Below, piece by piece: positions 35,219 through 45,644 of a DNA stretch of 64,000 nt. The DNA is from Chelydra serpentina (Eukaryota > Chordata > Testudines > Chelydridae). The translations under genes were made by a program, and so were the position numbers. Location of the stretch: NCBI GenBank assembly GCA_037349315.1, contig JBAIAC010000004.1:35839001-35903000 (forward strand), in the 5' to 3' direction. Each line of letters begins with the position of its first letter. Positions within the stretch are counted from its first letter, which is position 1. The notes under the pieces are model-generated. The model saw only the letters and a program-made list of their open reading frames with translations. It was not told the DNA's origin and did no database searches.

Positions 35219-36514
35219 TCACACAGCATCCTGGCCATTCATGAAACTTGTTTTCAAAGCTTCCCTGATGCGCAACGCACCCTGCTGTACTCTTGTAATA
35301 GCCCTGGTGTCTGGCTGCGCATAACCAGCGGCCAGGCGATTTGCCTCAACCTCCCACCCTGCCATAAACGTCTCCCCCTTACTCTCACAGATATTGTGGA
35401 GCGCACAGCAAGCAGTAATAACAATAGGAACATTGGTTTCGCTGAGATCTAACCTAGTTAATAAACTTCGCCATCTTGCTTTTAAACGGCCAAATGCACA
35501 CTCCACCACCATTCTGCACTTGCTCAGCCTATAGTTGAAAAGGTCCTGACTACTGTCCAGGCTACCTGTGTATGGCTTCATGAGCCATGGCATTAAGGGG
35601 TAGGCTGGGTCCCCAAGGATAACTATGGGCATCTCAACATCCCCAACGGTTATTTTCTGGTCTGGGAAGAAAGTCCCTTGCTGCAGCAGCTGAAACAGAC
35701 CAGAGTTCCTGAAGATGCGAGCGTCATGTACCTTTCCCGGCCATCCCACGTTGATGTTGGTGAAACGCCCCTTGTGATCCACCAGTGCTTGCAGCACTAT
35801 TGAAAAGTAACCCTTTCGGTTTATGTACTCGCTGGCTTGGTGGTCCGGTGCCAAGATAGGGATATGGGTTCCGTCTATCGCCCCTCCACAGTTCGGGAAG
35901 CCCATTGCTGCAAAGCCATCCAGTATGAGCTGCACATTTCCCAGACTCACAACCCTTGGTACAAGCAGCTTGGTGATCGCCCTGGCTACTTGCATGACAA
36001 CAGCCCCCACTGTAGATTTTCCCACTCCGAATTGATTCGCGACTGACCGGTAGCTGTCTGGCGTTGCAAGCTTCCACAGGGCTATCGCCAGTCGCTTCTC
36101 TACTGTGAGGGCTGCTCTCATCTTGGTGTTCTGGCGCTTCAGGGCAGGGGAAAGCAACTCACAAAGTTCCATGAAAGTGCCCTTACGCATGCGAAAGTTT
36201 CGCAGCCACTGGGATTCATCCCAGACCTGCAGCACTATGTGGTCCCACCACTCTGTGCTTGTTTCCCGGGCCCAGAATCGGCGTTCCACTGTATCAACGA
36301 GCCCCATTACCACCATGATGTCCACCTTGCGGGGGGGCCTTTTCTGAGAGAGGTCTGTCTCCATGTCCTCATCACTCTCCTCAGGCTGATACTGTCTCGT
36401 CCTCGCCTCCTGTTGCTCTAGCAGCTCCCGGTTCTCGGTCTCCATATACTCCTGGACAATGCGCGTGGTGTTCATAACGGCCATAACAGTTGCGGTGATC
36501 TGATCGTGCTCCAT
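35219..36514 (-). CDS. PIF/Harbinger DDE transposase, apparently intact
   Basis: This gene encodes the enzyme that cuts the element out and inserts it at TWA targets, acting in the nucleus with the MYB-like partner. I place the start at 36,514 (MEHDQITATVMAVMNTTR, 431 residues). The frame is open to 36,670 and could add 52 residues of low-complexity sequence. A helix-turn-helix-like region (LTVEKRLAIALWKLA, SYRSVANQFGVGKSTVG) precedes the DDE_Tnp_4 nuclease. Acidic motifs, numbered from the longer start, are GAIDGTHIPI (D266), GKVHDARIFRNS (D316), ILGDPAYPLMPW (D354) and VVECAFGRLKARWR (E390). All are present, with no stop or frameshift. HARBI1 is the domesticated vertebrate relative. I see no introns within the coding part. 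Confidence 0.92.
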   Translation of the reverse strand: MEHDQITATVMAVMNTTRIVQEYMETENRELLEQQEARTRQYQPEESDEDMETDLSQKRPPRKVDIMVVMGLVDTVERRFWARETSTEWWDHIVLQVWDESQWLRNFRMRKGTFMELCELLSPALKRQNTKMRAALTVEKRLAIALWKLATPDSYRSVANQFGVGKSTVGAVVMQVARAITKLLVPRVVSLGNVQLILDGFAAMGFPNCGGAIDGTHIPILAPDHQASEYINRKGYFSIVLQALVDHKGRFTNINVGWPGKVHDARIFRNSGLFQLLQQGTFFPDQKITVGDVEMPIVILGDPAYPLMPWLMKPYTGSLDSSQDLFNYRLSKCRMVVECAFGRLKARWRSLLTRLDLSETNVPIVITACCALHNICESKGETFMAGWEVEANRLAAGYAQPDTRAITRVQQGALRIREALKTSFMNGQDAV

Positions 36515-36685
36515 GCTTCCCCCGGTACGCTGTTTGCAGGACAGCAGAGTGGGAGCAGAAGCGGCTGGTGGATAACAATGGTGGCAGCAATATGGCGCCC
36601 GCACGAAAAAAGGCGCGAAAGGATTTTTCGCTCCCCCCTCAGGTGCTTTCACGGAGGGAGGGGGGAGCAAGGGTTAGGCTCATTT

Positions 36686-37046
36686 CCTTCTAGCTGCAGA
36701 TAGTACAATATGCCGTGAGCAGGGGTTAGGCGCCTTTCCTTCCAGCTGCAGATGGTACAATAAGCTCTACTGACCCCCTCAAGGATTGAACTCGCAACCC
36801 CGGGTTTAGCAGGTCAACGCTCATACCGCTGAGCTATCCCTCTGCCCGTGTTCCAGGCAGTGCTGAATCTCCCTTAAAGAAAACGTAAAAAAGCGCCCCC
36901 GGCCAGCCACACCAAAGGCCGCCGGCCAGGAGCACTGTAATGTCAAGCATATTGTACGATCTGCAGCTAGAAGGCAAGGAGCTTCTCCTGTATGGTCCCG
37001 CGACCACAACCATTTATGGCATAGTGCACGATCTGCAGCTAGAAGG
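36686..37046. repeat. Four copies of a 28-bp motif in inverted pairs
   Basis: A motif with core CTGCAGCTAGAAGG and flank TATTGTAC occurs at 36,686-36,713 and 36,738-36,765 in one orientation, and at 36,947-36,974 and 37,019-37,046 in the other. The last two belong to a direct repeat of about 72 bp that also includes a GTCCCGCGAC word. They lie upstream of the transposase gene and could be protein-binding sites or a hairpin. Confidence 0.75.
36771..36848 (-). repeat. tRNA-like sequence inside Harbinger, copy 1
   Basis: The minus strand reads GGGATAGCTCAGCGGTATGA (box A-like) and GCGAGTTCAATCC (box B-like). It matches the head of the tortoise SINE at 57,543, but no CR1-like tail follows. The outer stem does not pair, so it is not a functional tRNA. 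Confidence 0.75.
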
Positions 37047-37095
37047 CAAGGAGCTTATGCTGTGCAGTCCCGCGACTACCAGCCTCAGGCGGAAT

Positions 37096-37172
37096 GGCCC
37101 CCTCAAGGATTGAACTCGCAACCCCGGGTTTAGCGGGCCAACGCTCAGAACGCTGAGCTATCCCTCTGCCCG
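37096..37172 (-). repeat. tRNA-like sequence inside Harbinger, copy 2
   Basis: A second copy in the same orientation lies 325 nt away, with a few differences in the D-arm and anticodon region. It lies within 500 nt of the right end of the transposon. Confidence 0.75.
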
Positions 37173-37827
37173 TATTATACCGTGACTGAATCTCCACTAG
37201 ACCTAATGTGAAGGCGTACGCTGGAGATGTACGGTAATTGTGAGCTGAGCAGCCTTCTGTAGCCTTCTGTAGCAAACATGGAAAGCACGCAGACAAGGCG
37301 CGAAAAAGATTGCTTTCAAGGAGGGAGGGAGGGACGTTTGATGGCCTGATGACATGTACCCAGAACCACCAGCGACATTTTTTTCTGCCCCATCAGGCTT
37401 TGGGATCGCAACCCAGAATTCCAATGGGCGGCGGAGACTGCGGGAACTGTGGGATAGCTACCCGCAATGCAATGCTTCGAAGGTCGATGCTAATCTCGCA
37501 ACTGTGGACACAGACAATCGACCTCATGGTCTTAACGCTCTTTAGTGGGGACACACACAATCGATTCCATTAATTCGGGTTTTAATATATCGACTTCTAT
37601 AATTTCGACCTAGTTCTGTAGTGTAGACGTACCCTAAGAGGAGAATGAAGTGTAAACTTAACAGTAGCACTAGTCAAACATTTTTTTTCCTCAGAAAATT
37701 CAGATTCATTTAAACCAAAGCTTTTCAAGGAAACGCATCCATTTCAGCAAAACTTTCTCAGGCCCAGGATGGACTTTTTTGGTCAAAACCAGAGAGAGAA
37801 ACAAAAACACAGAATAGCCAAGAGGGA

Positions 37828-37950
37828 TTTGGAAGACCCATGTTCAAGTCCCTTTGCTGAATCAAGCAGAGCAGGGAGTTAAACCTGGGACTTCTACATC
37901 CCAGGTGAGTGCCCTAATCACTGGGTTATTGGCTATTCTAGGGTAGCGTG
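37828..37950 (-). mobile_element. tRNA-headed SINE remnant, antisense
   Basis: The minus strand reads AACCCAGTGATTAGGGCACT (box A region), then GGGATGTAGAAGTCCCAGG and GTTTAACTCCCTGC (box B region). It resembles the remnant at 14,670. The 3' part is not clear. Confidence 0.5.
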
Positions 37951-38037
37951 GGTGTTTCGCAAAACACAATTCTTGTTTTCTGGCCAACCCTACTTACTAG
38001 CCACAGACCTCATGTTTATTGTGTTCGAAGGAGTCCG

Positions 38038-38282
38038 AGGCTTGGCCTACACACAAAACTTGCAATGCTTTAACTGAAAATCAATTATTAAAATTATTAA
38101 ACCAGTTTAGTTAAATCAATGCAAACCCCTGGTGTGAACACCCTTACATCCGTTTACATCAGGCTTGTACAATTTAGCATAATGCAGTAATTGATATAAG
38201 CCCAGTATAAACAGATTTAAGGGTGTAAACATGGGGGTTTATGTAACTAAAATAATACATGTGATGTGTAGACAAGACCTTG
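38038..38282. mobile_element. Fold-back MITE
   Basis: The left end GGCTTGGCCTACACAC and the inverted right end AAGGTCTTGTCTACACATC are related. The halves share TTAGTTA.AT...AAACCCC and ACACCCTTA.ATC.GTTTA, so the whole 245 bp folds as a long imperfect hairpin. Confidence 0.65.
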
Positions 38283-39289
38283 GATGAACCTGAATTATGA
38301 ACACAGCTAGAGAAAAATGGTTTTAGAAGAGGTGGAAGGAAACAATGTTTTAATCCTTTAAATCAGCTGTTCTTTCCATGGAAATGGCCTGGATAAAGAA
38401 AAGTAAATGCTGAATAGCACTCAAAATAAAATCCCTACCTTCCTGCTATACCTATCCAAGTCATAGTATAATGACCATATATGCACATCTATTGAATAAC
38501 TAAAGCCTACTTTACATACTGTGGTCCACACATCTAGATATTCTCTTCATTTTATTAAACTGAGAAGTCACTCAGCATCCTTAAGTCTGTAACAATATCA
38601 CCTCCCCATAAAATGTCTCATTCAATCATTCTAAAGCATAGAGTGGAAGATTGAAATTTGTCTTTTCTTGCAAGTCTGGGTGTGACCTGCCTTTACAGTT
38701 GTATTAAATGGTGTTTACAAGACATGCCACAATGCACAATGGTTATTACACTTTAATGCATGAATGCCTGGATGCTGCATGCCATTGGTCACTATTTGCT
38801 CATTCATGTGTCCCTCCATTTACGCCTCTGGAGCAATCATCCCTCAAGGGATGAAAACTCAACAAATACATTTCCAGCAGATCTGGGGAAAACCATGGAC
38901 CAAATTCTACTCATTTGCCCCAGTACTTCACCATTTACATTACATATTACTACATATTATACTGCCATATAATTTTTAAATAAAAGATGATAAATGGCCA
39001 TAATTATTAATTATTCATTCTTTTATTTCTGCTCACAGATCTAGGATCAAATTCTCCTCTCGTGTATGGATGCTCAATTGGGGTCTTCTAAAGGGCTCAC
39101 AGACCTCTGACACATCTTCCGAGATACCCACTTGGCTACTTGGTCTAGATTTGGGTTGGAAATATCTAGGCTGGAGTGCAGTTATTGGAATTGGCAACTA
39201 TAAAGTTACTGCTGACAAATTTTTCTAGTGCAGATATGCTCCTATATTTTAGCATAAAGAACCAAACTTTCCCTTGTGAAGTTCCTGGT
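38283..39289. other. Unannotated AT-rich sequence
   Basis: No feature recognised. Confidence 0.5.
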
Positions 39290-39420
39290 AGACAGAAATT
39301 GCCATACTGGATCAGACCCAGGGGCCACCTAGTTCTGTGTCCTGTCCCTGACAGTGGCCCACTCTTCAATGGGATCTGCTCACACATATCTGAGGACAGA
39401 ATCTGGCCTAATACCCTTGC
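39290..39420 (-). mobile_element. Decayed CR1-like 3' end
   Basis: TTGCCATACTGGATCAGACC and CTGACAGTGGCCCACTCTTC match the type at 7,318 in the same orientation, with more divergence. Confidence 0.55.
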
Positions 39421-40119
39421 TTTGAAATCTTTTCAAATCTTTCCAAGAGAGAGGAAAATGTATCTACTATTTCAGGTTTTCCCAGTGGAAGACATATTCT
39501 TCCCCACAACTTTCCCAGTTTTCATTCCACATCATGCAAAGTCCTTCCTCCTTGTCAAGTCTGAATGTAGTTTGCATGCATTTTTGCCCTACATTGTATA
39601 CAGAATGGTTTTAAATTTCCTTTCTTCCACTAGAAGCAGGTTAGATGCACTGACGTGAAATAGGCATTCCACTTTGCTGACGTTACATTTTTACTAGTCC
39701 ACACCATGTTATAGCACATAGCAATAAACCCATTTTTATTCTATGGTATTTGCAGGTGTCCACTATAAAACAGAACATCTCATTAGAGTAATTAGATATT
39801 AAGTGTATTTGTATATCTTCTTTCTTAATTTTATGTAGCATATTCTAATTTTGATACTATAAACATTTATGGAGATATGCTAACACAAATCACATACCTG
39901 AACTGAGTAAAACTCATCTCCACCCTATAACATCTAGTACTTAAGTAATCAAAGTCTGTAATCAAAATGATGCTTTTGGTATGCCCTGCAATCCTTACTC
40001 ATTCCTGACCATCAAGATAAAAGTAACTCTGTAGATGTAGGAAGGAATCCAGGCCATACCTACAGAATGGGGAACTGTATCCTGAACAGTGGTGACTCTG
40101 AAAAGAATTTAGGGGTCAG
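39421..40119. other. Unannotated AT-rich sequence
   Basis: No feature recognised. Confidence 0.5.
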
Positions 40120-40537
40120 ATAAGGTGACCACATTCACCTACAGTGAAAATGGACCACCGGGTAAGTGACAGTGCCTGCCGTTGCCACTCACCAGTGCTT
40201 AATTTGTGCCGGGGCTTGCCAGCACTGAGCCATGGAACCTCTAGGCTTGGCAGTTCATAGCCTCTGGGCCCCTGGAGAGCAGTTGCTGCTCTCAGGATGC
40301 ACAGCTCTGAAGGCAGCACCACTTCCAGCAGCAGTGCAGAAGTAAGGGTGGCAACACCATACCATGCCATACACAGCTGCCTTCAGAACGGGGCACCCAC
40401 CCATCAGCTGCTGTTCTCTGGCCACCCAGCTGGCCCAAGTTCCGCCGCGTAGGGCTGGACTGAGCCATCTGGTGTTGCTGCTTGCCCGAGCTGATGTTAT
40501 GAACATCATGATTTTTTTGGCAAAACTGGACATTTGT
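40120..40537 (+). mobile_element. hAT-like MITE part, left of the CR1
   Basis: AGGTGACCACATTCACC at the left resembles the terminus of the hAT remnant at 13,455. The right end, CATCATGATTTTTTTGGC then AAAACTGGACATTTGTCA, stops exactly at the CR1 3' end. The same sequence appears in inverted form at 45,545-45,595. Confidence 0.5.
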
Positions 40538-40623
40538 CATAGAATCATAGAATCTCAGGGTTGGAAAGGACCTCAGGAGGTCATCTAGTCCAACCCCCTG
40601 CTCAAAGCAGGACCAACCCCCAA

Positions 40624-43487
40624 CTAGATCATCTCAGCCAGGGCTTTATCAAGCCTGACCTTAAAAACCTCTAAGGAAGGAGATTCCACCACCTCCCTAG
40701 GTAACCCATTCCAGTGCCTCACCACCCTACTAGTGAAAAGCGACAAAGGGTCTACTAGTGAAAAAGTTTTTCCTAATATCCAACCTAAACCTCCCCCTTT
40801 GCAACTTGAGACCATTACTCCTTGTTCTGTCATCTTCTACCACTGAGAACAGTCTAGATCCAGCCTCTTTGGAACCCCCTTTTAGGTAGTTGAAAGCAGC
40901 TATCAAATCCCCCCTCACTCTTCTCTTCTGCAGGCTAAACAATCCCAGTTCCCTCAGCCTCTCCTCATAAGTCATGTGCTCCAGCCCCTAATCATTTTTG
41001 TTGCCCTCCGTTGGACTCTTTCCAGTTTATCCACATCCTTCTTGTAGTGTGGGGCCCAAAACTGGACACAGTACTCCAAATGAGGCCTCACCAGTGCCGA
41101 ATAGAGGGGAATAATCACATCCCTCTATCTGCTGGAAATGCCCCTACTTATACAGCCCAAAATGCCGTTAGCCTTCTTGGCAACAAGGGCACACTGTTGA
41201 CTCATATTCAGCTTTTCGTCCACTGTAACCCCTAGGTCCTTTTCTGCAGAACTGCTGCCCAGCCATTCGGTCCCTAGTCTGTAGCAGTGCATGGGATTCT
41301 TCCGTCCTAAGTGCAGGACTCTGCACTTGTCCTTGTTGAACCTCATCAGATTTCTTTTGGCCCAATCCTCTAATTTGTCTAGGTCCCTCTGTATCCTGTC
41401 CCTACCCTCCAGCGTATCAACCACTCCTCCCAGTTTAGTGTCATCTGCAAACTTGCTAAGGGTGCAGTCCACACCATCCTCCAGATCGTTGATGAAGATA
41501 TTGAACAAAACCGGCCCCAGCACCGACCCTTGGGGCACTCCACTTGATACCGGCTGCCAACTAGACATGGAACCATTGATCACTACCCGTTGAGCCCGAC
41601 CATCCAGACAGTTTTCTATCCACCTTACCGTCCATTCATCCAGCCCATACTTCTTTAACTTGCTGGCAAGAACACCTTATCAAAAGCTTTGCTAAAGTCA
41701 AGAAATAGCACATCCACTGCTTTCCCCTCATCCACAGAGCCAGTTATCTCATCATAGAAGGCAATTAGGTTAGTTAGGCATGACTTGCCCTTGATGAATC
41801 CATGCTGACTGTTCCTGATCACTTTCCCCTCCTTTAAGTGGTTCATAATTGATTCCTTGAGGACCTGTTCCATGATTTTTCCAGGGACTGAGGTGAGACT
41901 GACTGGCCTGTAGTTCCCCGGATCTTCCTTCTTCCCTTTTTTAAAGATGGGCACTACATTAGCTTTTTTCCAGTCATCCGGGACCTCCCCCGATTGCCAT
42001 GATTTGTCAAAGATCATGGCCAATGGCTCTGCAATCACATCGGCCAACTCCTTTAGCACCCTCGGATGCAGTGCATCCGGCCCCATGGACTTGTGTTCGT
42101 CCAGCTTTTCTAAATAGTCCCGAACTACTTCTTTCTCCACAGAGGGCTGGTCACCTCCTCCCCATACCGTGCTGCAGAGTGCAGCCGCCTGGGAGCTGAC
42201 CTTGTCTGTGAAGACAGAGGCAAAAAAAGCATTGAGTACACTAGCTTTCTCCACATCCTCTGTCACTAGGTTCCCTCCCTCATTCAGCAAGGGGCCCACA
42301 CTTTCCTTGACTTTCTTCTTGTTGCTCACATACCTGAAGAAACCCTTCTTGTTACTCCTAACATCTCCGGCTAGCTGCAACTCCAAGTGTGATTTGGCCT
42401 TCCTAATTTCACTCCTGCATGCCTGAACAATATTTTTATACTCCTCCCTGGTCATTTGTCCAATCTTCCACTTCTTGTAAGCTGCTTTTTTGTGGTTAAG
42501 ACGAGCAAGTATTTCACTGTTAAGCCAAGCTGGTCGCCTGCCATATTTACTTTTCTTTCTACACATCGGGATGATTTGTTCCTGCAACCTCAATAAGGAT
42601 TCTTTAAAATATAGCCAGCTTTCCTCGACTCCTTTCCCCCTCATGTTATTCTCCCAGGGGACCTTGCCCATCAGTTCCCTGAGGGAGTCAAAGTCTGCTT
42701 TTCTGAAGTCCAGGCTCTGAATTCTACTGCTCTCCTTTCTTCCTTGTGTCAGGATCCTGAACGCGACCATCTCATGGTCACTGCCTCCCAGGATCCCATC
42801 CACTATTGCTTCCTCTACTATTTCCTCCCTGTTTGTGAGCAGCAGGTCAAGAAGAGCTTTTCCCCTAGTTGGTTCCTCCAGCAATTGCACCAGGAAATTG
42901 TCCCCTACACTTTCCAAAAACTTCCTGGATTGTCTGTGGACCGCTGTATTGCTCTCCCAGCAGATATCGGGGTGATTAAAGTCACCCATGAGAACCAGGG
43001 CCTGTGATCTAGTAACTTCTGTTAGTTGCTGGAAGAAAGCCTCGTCCACCTCATCCCCCTGGTCTGGTGGTCTGTAGCAGACTCCCACCATGACATTACC
43101 CTTGTTGCTCACACTTCTCAATTTAATCCAGAGACTCTCAGGTTTTTCTGCAGTTTCATACTGGAGCTCTGAGCAGTCATACTGCTCTCTTATATACAAC
43201 GCAACTCCCCCCCCTTTTCTGCCCTGCCTATCCTTCCTGAACAGTTTATATCCATCCATGACAGTACTCCAATCATGTGAGTTATCCCACCAAGTCTCTG
43301 TTATTCCAATTACATCATAATTCCTTGACTGTGCCAGGACTTCCAGTTCTCCCTGCTTGTTCCCCAGGCTTCTTGCATTTGTGTATAGGCATTTAAGATA
43401 ACTCACCGATTGTCCTGCTGTCCCAGTATGGGGCAGGAGCCCTCCCCTCTTGCACTCACCTACTTGTGCTTCCTCCCGGTATCCCAC
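40624..43487 (-). pseudogene. CR1 ORF2: endonuclease and reverse transcriptase, disrupted
   Basis: ORF2 would nick DNA and reverse-transcribe the LINE RNA, and its SINE partner's RNA, at the target. The first frame (43,487-41,655, 610 codons) has an apurinic-type endonuclease with CLYTNARSLGNKQGELE, GITETWW, LMGDFNHPDICW and GSDHEMV, then reverse-transcriptase motifs [25 protein letters not shown] and FLDFSKAFD. Lesions follow: a deletion of about 10 nt near 41,665 that shifts the frame, a TAG at 41,125-41,127, a 1-nt deletion near 40,990 and a duplication of about 23 nt near 40,735-40,757. FADDTKLGG is intact in the second frame (41,583-41,125), and the natural end LDKALAEMI is at 40,624. 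Confidence 0.9.
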
Positions 43488-43531
43488 TTCCCCACTTACC
43501 TCGGGGCTTTGGTCTCCTTCCCCCGGTGAAC

Positions 43532-44534
43532 CTAGTTTAAAGCCCTCCTCACTAGGTTAGCCAGCCTGTTTCCAAAGATGCTCTTCCCTCTCTTCGTCAG
43601 GTGGAGCCCATCTCTGCCTAGCACTCCTTCTTCTTGGAACACCATCCCATGGTCAAAGAATCCAAACCCTTCTCTCCGACACCATCTGCGTAGCCATTCG
43701 TTGACTTCCACGATTCGACGGTCTCTACCCCGGCCTTTTCCTGCCACCGGGAGAATGGACGAGAACACCACTTGCACCTCAAACTCCTTTATCCTTCTTC
43801 CCAGAGCCACGTAGTCTGCAGTAATACGCTCAAGTATCATTGGTGCCCACGTGGAGAAGCAGGAAGGGGTAGTGATCTGAGGGCTTGATGAGTCTCGGCA
43901 GTCTCTCCATCACATCATGAATCCTAGCTCCTGGCAAGCAGCACACCTCTCGGTTTTCCCGGTCAGGGCAGCAGATAGATGACTCAGTCCCCCTGAGGAG
44001 AGAGTCCCCGACCACCACCACCCTCCTCCTCCTCTTGGGAGTGGTGGTCATGGAACCCCCATCCCTAGGACTGTGCATCTCATGCCTTCCAGTCAGTGGA
44101 GTCTCCTTCTGCTCTGTTCCCTCAGATGCATCATTCACTCCACTCTCTGCACTAGTACCTGTGGAGAGAACATGAAAACGGTTGCTCATCTGAATATGCG
44201 TTTCTTGTACATGGACTTGTCTCATACTCCTTCCTCTTCTGGAGGTCACATGCCGCCAATTATCCTCACTGGCCTTCTGTCCCCGCTGCGTAGCCTGCTC
44301 TGAATCCTCAGAACACTGTGCCCGCTGAAGCCTATCCTGACGTCTATCCAGGAACTCCTCATTTTCTTTTATGGAACGCAGGGTTGATACTCGTTTCTCC
44401 AGACCTTGAATCTTCTCCTCCAATATGGAGATCAGCTTGCACTTTGTACAGACAAAGTCGCTTCTATCCTGTGGAAGAAAGACAAACATGACACATCCTG
44501 TGCAGGTCACGACAGCGGATCGCTCAGCATCCAT
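43532..44534 (-). pseudogene. CR1 ORF1: zinc finger, coiled coil, esterase; one frameshift
   Basis: ORF1 is the RNA-binding partner of CR1. It starts MDAERSAVVTCTGCVMF and has a paired-cysteine cluster (CTGC, then CTKC 20 residues later), a coiled coil (ISILEEKIQGLEKRVSTL) and a SGNH/GDSL-type esterase domain. The esterase has VVVVGDSLLRGTE (block I, Ser), LLLHVGTND (block III) and, in the second frame, DGLHLTKRGKSIFGNRL (block V, Asp-x-x-His). A single-base shift near 43,830-43,840 separates blocks III and V. The second frame (43,840-43,532) ends 44 nt before ORF2. Confidence 0.88.
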
Positions 44535-44911
44535 AGTCCCTTCCTTCGAAGAGTTTCCTCACTTGTGGCAGAAGCTACTCAGGGAATCTGCAAGGGGGAT
44601 GCCGCAGTAGGCTCTCTCCAGGCGAGCTCCCAGGCTAACTCCACCTGTTTGCTTCTCTGCTATTCGCTGCTCAGCTGGTTCGCAGCTGACTGACTGTCTT
44701 TTTAGAAGAGCCTGGAACAAAGCACTCCCAATTCACACTATTCAAACAGGCAATCAAACAATCAAGCACATGGTCAAACTGTCCCCACAACAGATACTCA
44801 CTCCCCCATCTGCAGCCCCCTGGTTGCTCTGCCTCTGCCTTTAGTTTGGGTTAAAGGAGTTAGGAATGGCAAGGATAGCTTGCCCCCTTCGCACTCCCCT
44901 TCCAAACTCCC

Positions 44912-45499
44912 TCTCAAACTCCCCTGTTTGCAGTTCCTGTTTGCAGCTCTTGCTTGCAAAGCTCCCTGGTCGCTTGCTCACTGCTTTATAAAGCCCTGGC
45001 CTGCCTGATTGATTAGCCCCACCCCCTGGTGTAGAAGCTCACAGCTTCCAACTGCCAGCCACAGCACACGGTCCTGCAAACAAACAAATGAATGAACAAA
45101 CAGACAGACACAAGTACCCCCAAACACACACTACAGACAGCCACTTACCCCAAGGGTCCTGTATTTGCTCCTGCTTTACCTGGAGCAATTCCTCTCAAAC
45201 TCCCCTGTTTGCAGCTCCTGTTCGCAAAGCTCCCTGGTTGCTTGCTCACTGCTTTATAAAGCCCTGGCCTGCCTGATTGATTAGCCCCGTCCCCTGGTGT
45301 AGAAGCTCACAGCTGCCAACTGCCAGCCACAGCACACGGTCCTGCAAACAAACAAATGAATGAACAAACAGACAGACACAAGTACCCCCAAACACACACT
45401 ACAGACAGCCACTTACCCCAAGGGTCCTGTATTTGCTCCTGCTTTACCTGGAGCAATTCCTTTCAAACTCCCCTGTTTGCAGCTCCTGTTCGCAAAAGC
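44912..45499 (-). repeat. Tandem 5'-UTR units of CR1 (2.1 copies)
   Basis: The anchor TCAAACTCCCCTGTTTGCAG recurs near 44,912, 45,193 and 45,461. The full units are 281 and 268 bp and about 95% alike; the third stops after about 40 bp at the element's 5' end. Each unit includes CTGCTTTATAAAGCCCTGGC (a TATAAAGC box on the minus strand) and a CAAACAAACAAATGAATGAA tract. This recalls the promoter monomers of mouse L1. Confidence 0.85.
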
Positions 45500-45644
45500 T
45501 GTTTGCTCTTGCCTGAATGTTCCTCTGTGCCCCCTTTAGGCAAGAGCAAATGTGACAAATGCCCAGTTTTGCACACACACAAAAATCATGATGTCCAAGA
45601 TAGAGCTTAAGAAGGGGACTGTCCCAGCAAAAATGGGACATATC
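45500..45644 (-). mobile_element. hAT-like MITE part, right of the CR1
   Basis: GTGACAAATGCCCAGTTTTGC then AAAAATCATGATGTCC is the inverted form of the sequence left of the CR1 at about 40,495-40,537. ACTGTCCCAGC...ATGGGACATAT is the terminus. A TTTGCTCTTGCCT / AGGCAAGAGCAAA palindrome (45,502-45,552) lies at the junction with the CR1. Confidence 0.5.

Larger units (their letters stand above)
32577..37634. mobile_element. Complete PIF/Harbinger DNA transposon (5.06 kb)
   Basis: The left end (GCCCTGGTCTACACTACGAG) and the reverse complement of the right end (GGGTACGTCTACACTACAGA) form imperfect terminal inverted repeats of about 40 bp sharing GTCTACACTAC and TAGGTCGAA. TAA flanks both sides (32,574-32,576 and 37,635-37,637), the 3-bp target duplication of PIF/Harbinger. 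It carries the two genes expected of an autonomous member: a MYB/SANT-like DNA-binding protein (plus strand) and a DDE transposase (minus strand), convergent with a short shared 3' region. Both frames appear intact, so it may be young or recently active. Confidence 0.93.
40538..45499 (-). mobile_element. Nearly full-length CR1 LINE
   Basis: The element runs leftwards. Its 3' end (40,538) has two ATTCTATG repeats on the minus strand, the hallmark of CR1. Going upstream are the 3' UTR, ORF2 (endonuclease and reverse transcriptase), ORF1 (zinc finger, coiled coil, esterase) and a 5' UTR of nearly 1 kb with repeated units. At about 4.96 kb it is essentially complete, whereas most CR1 copies are 5'-truncated. 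Several lesions inactivate both frames. High similarity to the fragments at 24,888 and 53,848 points to a young subfamily. Confidence 0.93.

Noticed and set aside
36771..36848. Functional tRNA gene in the Harbinger element
   Set aside because: Box A and box B are present, but the acceptor arms do not pair and the sequence matches the SINE head; the same holds for 37,096-37,172.
39176..39658. 160-codon open frame
   Set aside because: Part of it is antisense CR1-like 3' UTR; the remainder has no recognisable domain.
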